DNA of 35,012 bases from Planctomycetaceae bacterium (GTDB lineage Bacteria; Planctomycetota; Planctomycetia; Pirellulales; Pirellulaceae), in the NCBI GenBank assembly GCA_012959465.1, contig DUDC01000316.1:1-35012 (forward strand), read 5' to 3'. The notes under the pieces are model-generated. The model saw only the letters and a list, made by a program, of their open reading frames with translations, searched no databases and had not been told where the DNA came from. Shown here piece after piece: positions 7,819 through 16,733 of this stretch; the first letter of the stretch is position 1; each line of letters begins with the position of its first letter. The position numbers were made by a program, and so were the translations under genes.

Positions 7819-10605
7819 CTATTCGTCCGTGTTCTTCCGCAGCAATTGAACTCGAGCCCGCAGTCCATCGTCCTCGAACGTTAGACCAAAATCCCCCTGG
7901 CTGAATTGGCTCAGTGTCGGTGGAAGACCGGGACCTCGTTTTACCGCGGCTGGGTGGCCATAAACAGTCGACTCCATCGTTTGGAACTCCTCGTTCCACT
8001 GATACGTCCCGCCTCCGGGGCAAACCAATCGTTGCTGCCACAGCTGCGCGTGAAACTCAACTGGATCACGATCGGGAAATCGACGCTTCCATTCATTAAG
8101 AATCGGGATATTGCTAAACGCGACTCGTTGCATCGAGCGTTGATAGTCCTCCGCCACCAATTGACTGATGAGTGGTAGTGTTTTGCCATCGACGTGAAAG
8201 GCCAGATTTTTGCCCAAGCTGGGTGGTCCGGCGGGCAACGGTTTGCCCTCGGTGCGAGCGACTATGCGGTCAATTGCGCGTTTCACAACGGTCTTGCTGA
8301 GCGACACCGTGAAAGAATCGCCACTGGCCACATAGTACAAAGCCAAATTATCCATAAAATCGTCGCTCCCAGCGCGACCGGCCACAGATAAGGCAACCCT
8401 GACGAATCCGTGTCCGTTGTGTTCTTGCGTTGTCCACACAAGCATCCCAGGCGCTGCCTGGGAGACAAATCCTCGCACGGCCGACAGGAAGAGCGTCAAC
8501 CGCATTCCGCTGCGCACGTCGAACTGAGCGGCGACTGGTAGACCATCCAAGTGTTCAATCAAGAAGTCTGCGACCCCATCGCGACCCTTGATTTCCCCCA
8601 CTTTGGACCAGATCGGATCCCGATCAACGTACAGACTAAGGTCGTCTCCCAGCCAGGAGAGTGGGCTCATGGAGACGGATGCGAAGTTACGCGCGAAATC
8701 GACACCTTGACGCACAAATTGCGATTCTGTGTTGACCGCCAACACCCAGTGAATCACCGCCTCGGGGTGTGGATCACCGGCTTCGTCATCCAACGATGCT
8801 CCCTGCGATATGTTAATCAAGTCACGGTAACGACTAAAATCAATCAACGGCATCACCGTCATGTCGAGGCCTACCGAGGCCTTCGTGGTCACGAATCGAA
8901 TGGCAATTGGATCGAAATAGTTTGACCAGTTTCTCTGATAGCCATCGCGCCAACGATTATAGAATCGCTGCTCCTCCGGAGTAACTCGAGGCAACTCCAT
9001 TTCGTTAATCGGCGTTTGAAAACGCATATCGCCGTAGTCTTCCGACCGCAGTCCGGACTTCGAATTGACGAATGTCGTCGTTCCAGCCCGTTCGTAGTTG
9101 GTGACAATCTTCTTTCCATTTGCAAGTCTCCCGGCCACAATTTGGTCGAGGTATTGCGCCTGCATGTCGAGCAATGCCGCCGCCACTCGCGTCCGCCTCG
9201 ACGTGGCTATCCGCCATTTGGGGCTGCACCACCTGCGTATTGTGGCGTCGGAAATGATCAACAAGGCAGACTCGTCGCCCTTGCTACGAGGATAGCGGTT
9301 TCGGAAAAATCGATACTCGTCCAGGCTTGCCAGAGAACTCAACGTACCTTGGGCAACCTGTTCAATTCTCTCCAATTGAGTGATGGAATTACTAACCACG
9401 ACCGCGTTGTCAATCACAGCGAAGTAACTACGAATACGGTCGTCATTCGATTTCATTCCCGTGAACGGTGTTCCGTTGGTCAGTTTCCCCACGACTGGTT
9501 GCGCCGCCGGGTCTCTCTCGGCACTCAAACGAATCTGAACTTGGAGCAGTGTTGTCAGAGCCAACATCTGTTTCGACGTGAACATTACAGCTACATCGGT
9601 GCCGGTGCGGAAATACGGGTCGCCACCGGTAATCGCCACAGTATCGATCAACTGAGGTCCGAGAATCTCGGCGAGCCCGTCCAGAGACAAACCGAGTTGT
9701 GTTTCGTACCGTTTGCGGGTCATCGCATCGATACCTTGCGGTTCAGCAAGCCGCAGGATCGGCGTACCCTGATCGGCCGCCTCATCGCCAAATCCAATCA
9801 ACGAATCAAAGCTGGTGAAGAACAACGCGTGCTGGTCATGAGGGATCAAACTCGACAATGGATCCAATTCCGGTTCAATATCTTTGACGTGTTCGGCCCA
9901 GTCGAACTCGCGAACCGTAATCCCAACAATCGACCCAATGTCCACCGTATTTTCTGTACTTCCACGCCGAGGCTGAGGCAACTCTCGCCCCAACTGTAAG
10001 TTTTCGCTCAGTGCCCGCCCGCCACTCAACAGCGCGAATGTGTCGGTTATCGATGTGCCTCTGACACCAAAAAATTGCCGTTGACGCTGTGTGCTGACGC
10101 TTGACTTAGTGCCGATTTCTCGGTCGAGGCGTCTCACTTGATATCGAAACCATGAACTCCCCGTATACCCTTGTTGCATGAGGCGGAAATACGATTCACG
10201 TTGACACGCAAGGAAAATGCGGTGAGTGGTCTCAGTAAGCTGCGAAGCATTCAATTCAATGTCGACGAATTCGCCCTCGCCTTTCACATTCGCATTTCCT
10301 GTCAATGGCAACGCCCGATCGGTGCGGATCGCAATGACCCAACCACTATTCAAGAGTGCGCGTGTGTCGGCATCCACCGTGCCTACCAGTACCTTTACTC
10401 GTTGACCCACGGCCGCATAGGCCATGCTCTCATCGATATGAACCGGCGATGTCGATTGCCAACTCCATGTGTATGAAGAGAGCATCCGTTCCAGCTGCGG
10501 ATCAATACGAGATGCTGGAACGATGTAATATCGCTCGGCGGCAATCAATCGGGACGACGCGACAGCAACGAGCGCGAACAAGATCGCGGTGCGAAAGCGG
10601 ACCAT
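7819..10605 (-). CDS. Large exported protein of unknown function
   Basis: 928 residues. I do not recognise a catalytic family. Residues 1-22 form a clear signal peptide (MVRFRTAILFALVAVASSRLIAAE); no other membrane segment is evident, so it is probably periplasmic. The middle contains strands like YFAVIDNAVVVSNSITQLERIEQVAQ, which resemble the 'v.d.alvvsns...l..i' pattern of DUF3352-type proteins; I give that only as a weak hint. Few cysteines, no obvious metal site, and the whole length has good coding character. ATG 10605 is chosen because it starts the signal peptide and GGAGAAG lies 10 bases upstream. The methyltransferase gene lies upstream on the same strand with 72 bases between, so co-transcription is possible. 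Confidence 0.75.
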   Translation of the reverse strand: MVRFRTAILFALVAVASSRLIAAERYYIVPASRIDPQLERMLSSYTWSWQSTSPVHIDESMAYAAVGQRVKVLVGTVDADTRALLNSGWVIAIRTDRALPLTGNANVKGEGEFVDIELNASQLTETTHRIFLACQRESYFRLMQQGYTGSSWFRYQVRRLDREIGTKSSVSTQRQRQFFGVRGTSITDTFALLSGGRALSENLQLGRELPQPRRGSTENTVDIGSIVGITVREFDWAEHVKDIEPELDPLSSLIPHDQHALFFTSFDSLIGFGDEAADQGTPILRLAEPQGIDAMTRKRYETQLGLSLDGLAEILGPQLIDTVAITGGDPYFRTGTDVAVMFTSKQMLALTTLLQVQIRLSAERDPAAQPVVGKLTNGTPFTGMKSNDDRIRSYFAVIDNAVVVSNSITQLERIEQVAQGTLSSLASLDEYRFFRNRYPRSKGDESALLIISDATIRRWCSPKWRIATSRRTRVAAALLDMQAQYLDQIVAGRLANGKKIVTNYERAGTTTFVNSKSGLRSEDYGDMRFQTPINEMELPRVTPEEQRFYNRWRDGYQRNWSNYFDPIAIRFVTTKASVGLDMTVMPLIDFSRYRDLINISQGASLDDEAGDPHPEAVIHWVLAVNTESQFVRQGVDFARNFASVSMSPLSWLGDDLSLYVDRDPIWSKVGEIKGRDGVADFLIEHLDGLPVAAQFDVRSGMRLTLFLSAVRGFVSQAAPGMLVWTTQEHNGHGFVRVALSVAGRAGSDDFMDNLALYYVASGDSFTVSLSKTVVKRAIDRIVARTEGKPLPAGPPSLGKNLAFHVDGKTLPLISQLVAEDYQRSMQRVAFSNIPILNEWKRRFPDRDPVEFHAQLWQQRLVCPGGGTYQWNEEFQTMESTVYGHPAAVKRGPGLPPTLSQFSQGDFGLTFEDDGLRARVQLLRKNTDE

Positions 10606-10677
10606 GGAATTTCTTCTCCAATTGGGTTCCAACGACCTGTAAATCGGCTATTAATTGGAGCGAGTAACTCCCTTCCG

Positions 10678-13233
10678 TCATTCGATATGATGGACTTGTG
10701 AGATCCCTCCACAGCGATCATAAAAACCATCGAGCTCACGCCGAACAGCCAATGTATCACGGATCAACGACAGTACTGCTCGAAATTCTCGACCAAACTG
10801 CTCCGAGCCGAGATACTGGTGTTCGCGGTACCATTTCCGAACGACGCGATGGCTGCCAACTTGGAACTCCCAGACATTGCGAGGCACTGGGCAGCGATAT
10901 CCGTCACTGGCAACGATCTGTCCATCCTGATAACGCAATCCAGTCCCTTTGCCCGACACTCGAGTGCCAATATCATTTACAGCTGGCCACGACGTGTCAT
11001 TGACGTCGACTTTTGCGAGATCTGAAGTCGCCAATTCACGTAGTCGCGTCCCGAATGCAGCCAGCTCGTGAAAGTGTGATGGGCAACGCGCCGAAAAAAC
11101 TCGAGGCGCCTCATGCCACAAACACTCGGCGAAATACGCCTGGTAAGCCAACGAAGAGAACATGGCGAATAAATAATCGAACAACTGCTGGTCGTGCGAC
11201 GCAACAAGTCCACTTCCGGCAGCCATGAGTTGGCATTTCGTGCTTTCGGTGATATTACGCGGCCTACGAGCACATTCTTGTTCAGGCTGGCCGAGGTATA
11301 GCGGATAGAGAGTCTCGTTGCCCCGATTGTCGGAGCGAATAATCCCATCCAGAGTGGGGCGTGTCGTCACCCAGAAGAAGTTGGCGGCCCGATCGGGTAC
11401 CATTTGCCGGCGTGTTATAAGACAACAATTCCGTTCACCAAGCATGACATCACTGACTTGCTTTCGCGGCCAATCGACCATCCAAGGCGCGTAAAATAGG
11501 TAGCGACGATCCCAGGGGCGGTAGTCGATCTCAACAACAAAGCGATCCCAGTCGGACTCTGCCCGCAATCGCTCCCGCGCTTCCTCAAGACTCCACCCCC
11601 GCGTGTCTCCGCGCTGGTAGCGTCTCGAACGCGCTCGCGGAAAGAACTTTTCGCGAATAGCCTGCGTCTCAATAGCCGCGTCTGCCACTTGAGACAATTG
11701 ATCCAGTAGTTGCTCCTTGGTTGGGGCAATGACGAGAGCGTCACGAGCCGTCACGATCGCCGAAGAGGAGACCTTGAATAACGACGCCAACTCCACTCCA
11801 CGTTGGAATTCGCCATGTAGTAACTCGTTGCCACGGGCAAAAAGAAAACGCGGGGGGAAAGTGACAAAACGGTCGACATCGAGAGGCTGACTACCATCGG
11901 TTGCGCATCCCAACCGTGCTAGTTTGTCAACTCGGCGACCGAGCAAATCGGAACGGTCGATTGTTGGTTCGACAACGAGTTTCTTTTGGCGACCGGGGTA
12001 CTTGGTGAGAAGAAGTAGTGCAACTCCTTGTTCGATCCCAAAGATCGATTCATCCCGTACGCCGTCTTGGCTGCTAAGCCCGCGTTTGGCACTACCGTGT
12101 AGGTTGACAACCGACACGCGATCAAACGAGTTTAGCAATGCAAAACGCAAGGCGGCGAAAGAAGCATTGTCAGTGAATCCGTTTCCCAGCACGAATCCAA
12201 TCGTCCCAGCGCCAACTCCGTCGACCCGCCAATGAGCGTAGCGAAGGAACTTAACGTAGTCGTCGTCGAGCCAGTGTTTTGATGGCGAGCAAATCCCGGC
12301 ACTCTTGGTGTACGAAATCTTAGCAGCATCATCCAAGCCCTTTCCACGTAACAACCCTGTAATCCAGGGAGAGGCGTTCCGAGAGAGACTGGCAAAAGGC
12401 GGATTCCCAACCACCATGAGCCAACGAGTCTTGCCGTCTGTCAGTTGCCGGTCGTCCTGCCAGTGGGGATTCGGATCGCGAAGCGTGTCGCCGATACGCA
12501 GATCCGGACCTGGGCAAGAACGAAACGGTATCTTGTGATGAGCTAATACTAACGACAAGGAAAGCTGTGTGACGCAGAGGGCCGACGGGCGTATGTCAAA
12601 GGCCGTCATACGGCCGACGATGTGAGCCATCTCGGCGATCGACTGTTCAGTATTTGTCGTCCGAAGCATTCGGTCCAAGAGTCGGACAACAAATCGTCCG
12701 CCGCCAGCGGCCGGATCAAGCGCCGCAAAACAACTCCAGTCATCAACATGTCGGCGAGCCTCGGCAAGAGAAGCCTCGAGCAGGTAATCGACAACTTGAG
12801 GCGGCGTGTAGTAGATGCCAAACGCCTTTCTGTCCTCACTTAACTTAGCCCACAACGACTCTTCAAGTGCGGCCCAATCGGGATCGCGCAAGGGATCCGG
12901 ATCGTGTGCAAGCACTTCAGAACGACCCGAGCAATCGACGATGATGCCACGCCACGCAGGGTGGGCCGTGCGCTGCAACCAGTCTAGCCCGTCGGCCGTC
13001 AATTGCTCGCGATGGCGGGCCAGAAAATGTTCCACCAATGCTCTACAGGCCGCCAGAGACAGCCGCGTGTCTAAATCAAGGTGTCCGACGAAGAGACGCA
13101 GGCGATCGATCAGCTCAGTTTCTGCGTCGTTTCCGCCACGCATGGATGCAATGTGCTGTCGTGATCGGTCGACGAGTGAAGCAAGCATGCAGCATGAACA
13201 TTCGTAAAACAAATTGCTAAATCGCGGATGCAT
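10678..13233 (-). CDS. Type ISP-like adenine-specific DNA methyltransferase with specificity domain, no nuclease
   Basis: 851 residues. RKAFGIYYTPPQVVDYLL (135-152) is the entry helix of Eco57I/PglX-type N6-adenine methylases; DPAAGGGRF (173-181) is the S-adenosylmethionine motif I (usually DPACGSGxF) and NPPF (277-280) is catalytic motif IV. Then NLHGSAKRGL...DESIFGIEQGVALLLLTK (377-411) and later YRPWDRRYLFY...WPRKQV...TTRQ-like strands match the C-terminal half of Type ISP enzymes (LlaGI/LlaBIII group), which reads the DNA site. The Mrr-like nuclease and helicase that form the N-terminal half of those enzymes are absent; residues 1-130 show no nuclease motif I can see. So it is an orphan methylase, or the modification part of a dispersed defence system. 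The start is uncertain (ATG 13233, 13188 or 13143; none has a good ribosome binding site). Confidence 0.85.
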   Translation of the reverse strand: MHPRFSNLFYECSCCMLASLVDRSRQHIASMRGGNDAETELIDRLRLFVGHLDLDTRLSLAACRALVEHFLARHREQLTADGLDWLQRTAHPAWRGIIVDCSGRSEVLAHDPDPLRDPDWAALEESLWAKLSEDRKAFGIYYTPPQVVDYLLEASLAEARRHVDDWSCFAALDPAAGGGRFVVRLLDRMLRTTNTEQSIAEMAHIVGRMTAFDIRPSALCVTQLSLSLVLAHHKIPFRSCPGPDLRIGDTLRDPNPHWQDDRQLTDGKTRWLMVVGNPPFASLSRNASPWITGLLRGKGLDDAAKISYTKSAGICSPSKHWLDDDYVKFLRYAHWRVDGVGAGTIGFVLGNGFTDNASFAALRFALLNSFDRVSVVNLHGSAKRGLSSQDGVRDESIFGIEQGVALLLLTKYPGRQKKLVVEPTIDRSDLLGRRVDKLARLGCATDGSQPLDVDRFVTFPPRFLFARGNELLHGEFQRGVELASLFKVSSSAIVTARDALVIAPTKEQLLDQLSQVADAAIETQAIREKFFPRARSRRYQRGDTRGWSLEEARERLRAESDWDRFVVEIDYRPWDRRYLFYAPWMVDWPRKQVSDVMLGERNCCLITRRQMVPDRAANFFWVTTRPTLDGIIRSDNRGNETLYPLYLGQPEQECARRPRNITESTKCQLMAAGSGLVASHDQQLFDYLFAMFSSLAYQAYFAECLWHEAPRVFSARCPSHFHELAAFGTRLRELATSDLAKVDVNDTSWPAVNDIGTRVSGKGTGLRYQDGQIVASDGYRCPVPRNVWEFQVGSHRVVRKWYREHQYLGSEQFGREFRAVLSLIRDTLAVRRELDGFYDRCGGISQVHHIE

Positions 13234-13428
13234 CGGTTGTAGTAAGAGGAGTGCTGGCGATCAATATGCCGATTAAGGTATTTTGCGACAGCGGGATATG
13301 GCAGGCTTTGCTGGAGAATGGCTTGACCGTGCAGTTTTTGGCCTACATTTTGAGAAGCGTCCTCGATCGGCAGCTGCCGGGATTCATCAACCAAGATGCA
13401 TTTCGACTGAGAGGGTCATCGCTATTCC

Positions 13429-13476
13429 CCAATGAAGACACCAATGAAGACACCAATGAAGACACCAATGAAGACA
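13429..13476. repeat. Four perfect tandem copies of a 12-bp unit
   Basis: CCAATGAAGACA is repeated four times (13429-13440, 13441-13452, 13453-13464, 13465-13476). The frame of the following gene reads through it as (NEDT)n, but the credible start of that gene lies downstream, so the array is probably in its leader, ending 8 bases before the AAGGA ribosome binding site. Confidence 0.95.
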
Positions 13477-13496
13477 CCACTGACAAGGAATCTCTA

Positions 13497-13889
13497 ATGA
13501 GTCACAGTGTGTTGATTGCCGTTGCTGACCGACATGAAGCGCGTCGAGCGGCTGAGCGTTTCCGAGAGAACGGGTTGGACGTACAACTGGCCTACGATGG
13601 TTTGACCGCGCTGACGGCGTTTCTTTTCTCACATCCTGACATGATCTGCATCGACGCAGCACTCTTGGGAAACGAAGGCGATGCCATATTCGATATTCTG
13701 GCTCTGGATGTCTTGCGGTTGACAACACCTGTCGTCGTCCTTCAGGACCCCGCTGATCCGTTGGCGCCTCGCTGCGACCGCCGAACAAAGATCGTTAATT
13801 GGGACCGAGAGTTGGCGGACTGCTTGGAAACAGTTGTCGCCGAGTATTTCGGTTTGACATTGCTGAGCTTCGAAACGGCAAGAGTCTAA
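13497..13889 (+). CDS. Stand-alone receiver-like (pseudo-receiver) protein
   Basis: 130 residues that follow the CheY fold: VLIAVADRHEARRAAERFRENGLDVQLAYDG, then PDMICIDAALLGNEG with D53 in the phosphoacceptor place, then TPVVVLQDP where the conserved Thr/Ser region would be. The lysine normally found near the end of the fold is not evident, so phosphorylation may be impaired. There is no output domain. ATG 13497 is chosen because AAGGA (13485-13489) is 7 bases upstream and the fold starts right there; the longer frame from 13251 would add 82 residues that look non-homologous and include the 12-bp repeat. It is divergent from the methyltransferase and convergent with the amidohydrolase. Confidence 0.65.
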   Translation: MSHSVLIAVADRHEARRAAERFRENGLDVQLAYDGLTALTAFLFSHPDMICIDAALLGNEGDAIFDILALDVLRLTTPVVVLQDPADPLAPRCDRRTKIVNWDRELADCLETVVAEYFGLTLLSFETARV

Positions 13890-13901
13890 CGACGACGACG
13901 A

Positions 13902-14891
13902 TCACGCTTGCAACTTCGCGCCGTAGATCTTCTGCGCATTTTGCGAGAAAAGAGCCCGTTGATGAGCTTCCGGGCGTTCGGATACTATTTCCCGCAACGC
14001 TACGACCCACTGTTTAAGTGTCCCGCCAAGGCGACAAACGGGCCAATCGCTGCCAAATAGCACTCGATCTGGGCCAAACGTCTGAAGGCAAAAGTCAATA
14101 ATGGGTGCTAGGTGCTCACTTCTCCACCCCTCGGGCGCCCGTGCGACAATCCCAGATATTTTACAGGCCACGTTGCCATGGCTGGCAAAACGCTCCATGC
14201 TTCTCCGCCAGGCATCTGCGTCGTGAAGAGGCTCGCGTTTCTGTTGGCCCTTCTGTTGAAACGCGACCGGGTCGGCGTTCCCACAATGGTCAACGATGAA
14301 TTGCGTATCGGCACAGCGGCCGGCCAATTTGGCTCCGTCGTCCAACTCTTCAACTCTCATGCAAAGATCGAATGTCCGTCCGTTATCGGCCAGCACAGAC
14401 ATTGATTTTTCGAATTGCTTACCTAGGCACGTTTGTGGCGGTGCATGATCGACATGCAGGATCCTACGAAAACCGCGAACTTCGTCAGCTTTGCTCAATC
14501 GTTTGACTCGGCGTACAAAGGCGGGCTCTTCGGGCCGCCCCGACAAGATCGCGCCGCGTGTGGGCGTTTTCCCCGATCGACACAAATCCAATATGTACTT
14601 GGCCTCGACATCGACCTTGTCAGGTGCCATGTCGATTTCCATGTAGAGGCAGCTCACAATGTTCAATCCGACCGATTCGCGCGCGTAAGCGGCGCTGTCG
14701 TACTTGTTGCGGAGAATCTCATCCGCTTCTTTAACCCATGGCGGGTTGAGAATCTCGAGATCCCATAGATGTTGATGTGTGTCGAGAATTGGACCAGCGT
14801 CGACGCCAGAGGCTGCAAATGCGGATCGTCCGCCGGCCGATGTCGCGATCCCGACAGCCGAGGATGCAAGGAATTCACGTCGGTTTGTCAT
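13902..14891 (-). CDS. Tat-exported amidohydrolase (Amidohydro_2, L-fuconolactonase-like)
   Basis: 329 residues. The N-terminus NRREFLASSAVGIATSAGG is a twin-arginine signal, predicting export in folded form. The TIM-barrel metal hydrolase motifs are present: DTHQHLWD (H39xH41), a histidine in RILHVDH, VDHCGNAD, and FGSDWPV with the catalytic Asp. This arrangement belongs to the COG3618 group that contains L-fuconolactone and L-rhamnonolactone hydrolases, which open sugar lactones. The exact substrate cannot be read from sequence. Sugar-acid use from sulfated algal polysaccharides would fit a planctomycete but is inference. It lies behind the DegT gene on the same strand with 200 bases between. 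Confidence 0.85.
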   Translation of the reverse strand: MTNRREFLASSAVGIATSAGGRSAFAASGVDAGPILDTHQHLWDLEILNPPWVKEADEILRNKYDSAAYARESVGLNIVSCLYMEIDMAPDKVDVEAKYILDLCRSGKTPTRGAILSGRPEEPAFVRRVKRLSKADEVRGFRRILHVDHAPPQTCLGKQFEKSMSVLADNGRTFDLCMRVEELDDGAKLAGRCADTQFIVDHCGNADPVAFQQKGQQKREPLHDADAWRRSMERFASHGNVACKISGIVARAPEGWRSEHLAPIIDFCLQTFGPDRVLFGSDWPVCRLGGTLKQWVVALREIVSERPEAHQRALFSQNAQKIYGAKLQA

Positions 14892-15021
14892 TGTGGGCCT
14901 TTCCGCAAAGATCGTATTATCAAACGGTCTCAGTGTACGCCAGCGGCCACCAATCGTCGAGGAATTATTGATTCGGTGTCCGGGTCCACGCGCGGAACGA
15001 CGTCAGCCTGATGAGGGAGCA

Positions 15022-15061
15022 AGCAAGCGAGTGCGTGAGCAACGAGGAAGGCTCGCTCGCT
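15022..15061. terminator. Stem-loop between the aminotransferase and amidohydrolase genes
   Basis: AGCAAGCGAG (15022-15031) pairs with CTCGCTCGCT (15052-15061) with one mismatch and a 20-base loop. It lies about 30 bases beyond the stop of the - strand aminotransferase gene. There is no strong T-run on the - strand side, so it may be an RNA-stabilising hairpin rather than a true terminator. Confidence 0.3.
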
Positions 15062-15090
15062 TGTTCTTCATGCTTGTATGCTGGACCGCG

Positions 15091-16251
15091 TTAGGCTGCG
15101 ACAGCGCTAGAAGCGAAAAACGCACGGCAACATTCGACCACTCGACGGACCTCGTCGACAGTCAACTCGGGGAAACAGGGAAGACTCAAGACTTCTCGGG
15201 CAGCTCTCTCTGTTTCCAATAGAGGGAACTCCGCACGAAATCTCCCCTCAAAACACGGCTGGCGGTGGAGTGGTACAGGGTAATAGACCTCCGAACCGAT
15301 CTTGTTATCAGACAGCCAGGCTTTGAGCGCATCGCGACGACCAGCGGATACTCGGACTGTGTACTGATTCCAAACGTGATCGGCGTGTTCGGTTGTCTCT
15401 GGAATCCCGAGTGATTTATCGAGACCATGTTCACGAAACAGATCCGTGTATTGCTGTGCGTTGGCACGCCGCTGCTCTACCCAGTGTGTGAGTTGGCGGA
15501 GTTTGATGCCAAGCACGGCGGCCTGAAATGTGTCGAGCCGACTGTTGATTCCAATCTCTGAATGATGGTATCGCGGTTGCATGCCATGAGCGGCCAGTTT
15601 GCGAAGCCTCGACGCGACGTCCTCATCGTCGACGGAGAGCAGACCACCATCACCCATGCCGCCGAGATTCTTGGTCGGGTAAAAACTAAAACAACCGATT
15701 CGGCCCATGGATCCGGCCACTTGGCCTCGCCACTTGGCGTCAATTGCCTGGGCAGCATCTTCAATGACTGGAATTCCCCGCCGATCGGCAACGTCCAATA
15801 TCTCGTCCATCGCCGCACACTGCCCGAATAGATGGACAGGCATGATGGCTCGTGTTCGATTGGTAATGGACGACTCAAGTTGGTTGGGGTCGATGTTGAA
15901 CGTGCCGGGAATAATATCCACAAACACAGGGACCGCTCCCAATCGCACCACCGCACTTGCCGTTGCGAAAAACGTGAAGCTCGGCAAGATCACTTCATCC
16001 AACGGACCGACATCGCAAGCCATCATCGCCAACAGCAGAGCATCACTGCAAGAGGCACAGCCCACCGCCTGCTTAACGCCGATTCGCTCTGCCATCGTGG
16101 ATTCGAACTGCTGAACCTGGGGTCCGTAAAGGAACTTCCCGGAATCGAGGACTTTTGCCAGTTCGGCTAGTATTTCTTCCCGCTGGGGCTGGTTCCCACC
16201 AGCAACATCAAGCAGAGGTATCGGAGCTAGTTCTTGGGAAGCAGTTTTCAA
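15091..16251 (-). CDS. DegT/DnrJ/EryC1/StrS-family PLP aminotransferase
   Basis: 386 residues with the TTG start chosen here. PLPs are bound by K194 in FYPTKNLGGMGDGG, and EDAAQAIDAKWRG (164-176) contains the Asp that contacts the pyridine nitrogen. SGKFLYGPQVQQFE is the typical N-terminal motif. Members add an amino group to keto-sugars bound to UDP or TDP for LPS O-antigens and glycans. No ATG exists in this frame near the start; the ATG in the sequence is in another frame. TTG 16251 has GGAGG 6 bases upstream and starts just before conserved sequence; a TTG at 16311 would add 20 residues. No other sugar gene is adjacent, so its pathway is open. Confidence 0.88.
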   Translation of the reverse strand: MKTASQELAPIPLLDVAGGNQPQREEILAELAKVLDSGKFLYGPQVQQFESTMAERIGVKQAVGCASCSDALLLAMMACDVGPLDEVILPSFTFFATASAVVRLGAVPVFVDIIPGTFNIDPNQLESSITNRTRAIMPVHLFGQCAAMDEILDVADRRGIPVIEDAAQAIDAKWRGQVAGSMGRIGCFSFYPTKNLGGMGDGGLLSVDDEDVASRLRKLAAHGMQPRYHHSEIGINSRLDTFQAAVLGIKLRQLTHWVEQRRANAQQYTDLFREHGLDKSLGIPETTEHADHVWNQYTVRVSAGRRDALKAWLSDNKIGSEVYYPVPLHRQPCFEGRFRAEFPLLETERAAREVLSLPCFPELTVDEVRRVVECCRAFFASSAVAA

Positions 16252-16332
16252 TGTTGGCCTCCATGCCAAATTTGCGCCTTTTGGGTGAGAAGTTTTTAGG
16301 CGGACGAGCAATTCCCGTCAAGTCCGAAAGAT

Positions 16333-16367
16333 GCTGAGTGACCCGCTGAGTGACCCGCTGAGTGACC
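16333..16367. repeat. Tandem repeat with 12-bp period, just under three copies
   Basis: GCTGAGTGACCC at 16333-16344 and 16345-16356, then the first 11 bases again (16357-16367). It lies between the small membrane protein gene and the aminotransferase gene, about 80 bases before the start of the latter. Confidence 0.9.
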
Positions 16368-16410
16368 GAGGCAGGACGGATTCGTCGCCATGCGTCGACG
16401 CGAATACAGC

Positions 16411-16566
16411 CTATTTCCTTGATTTTCGCCGCTCGGCGGCCAGATCCAACCGCTTTCGTTTGACTGGTCGGCAGACCAGCGCACATCCAATCAAGACACA
16501 GACTGCCACAACGACATATCCGATGGCCCAGTTTTTTGCCAACAGAACAGGAATCAGCAATGACAC
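16411..16566 (-). CDS. Small single-span membrane protein, 51 residues, GTG start
   Basis: A short gene that is easily missed. From GTG 16566 it reads MSLLIPVLLAKNWAIGYVVV, then AVCVLIGCALVCRPVKRKRL, and ends in a charged tail. One long hydrophobic helix (about 12-34) is followed by many Arg and Lys residues, so the C-terminus should stay in the cytoplasm. The shape (WAIGYVVV..CVLxG..LVCRP..RK) resembles small membrane proteins that I recall from planctomycete genomes; their role is unknown. An in-frame TAA lies a few codons upstream, so the start must be GTG 16566 or the TTG two codons later; GGAG is 10 bases before the GTG. It precedes the aminotransferase on the same strand. Confidence 0.6.
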   Translation of the reverse strand: MSLLIPVLLAKNWAIGYVVVAVCVLIGCALVCRPVKRKRLDLAAERRKSRK

Positions 16567-16733
16567 GGTCGTATAGCTCCACGATTACAGGATTGGTCCT
16601 CCGCACCATTGTAGTTACAGAGCAACAATTCGCCACATGGGCAGGAAACGGCGAGTAAGAATCCGACATGTGCCAATTCTGCGACGTACATTCAGGGACG
16701 CGCAATAACGATCGCAGTCTGTGCAGGACCAAT

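Noticed and set aside
9016-9999. A 327-residue open frame on the + strand
   Set aside because: It is antisense to the large exported protein, has no recognisable domain and a composition typical of a shadow frame; the - strand frame is longer and has a signal peptide.
13429-13476. CRISPR-like array
   Set aside because: The 12-base units are contiguous, without spacers, and no cas gene is near.
13251-13496. N-terminal extension of the receiver-like gene with an (NEDT) repeat
   Set aside because: The receiver fold starts exactly at ATG 13497, which has a ribosome binding site; the extension looks unrelated and is best read as leader DNA.
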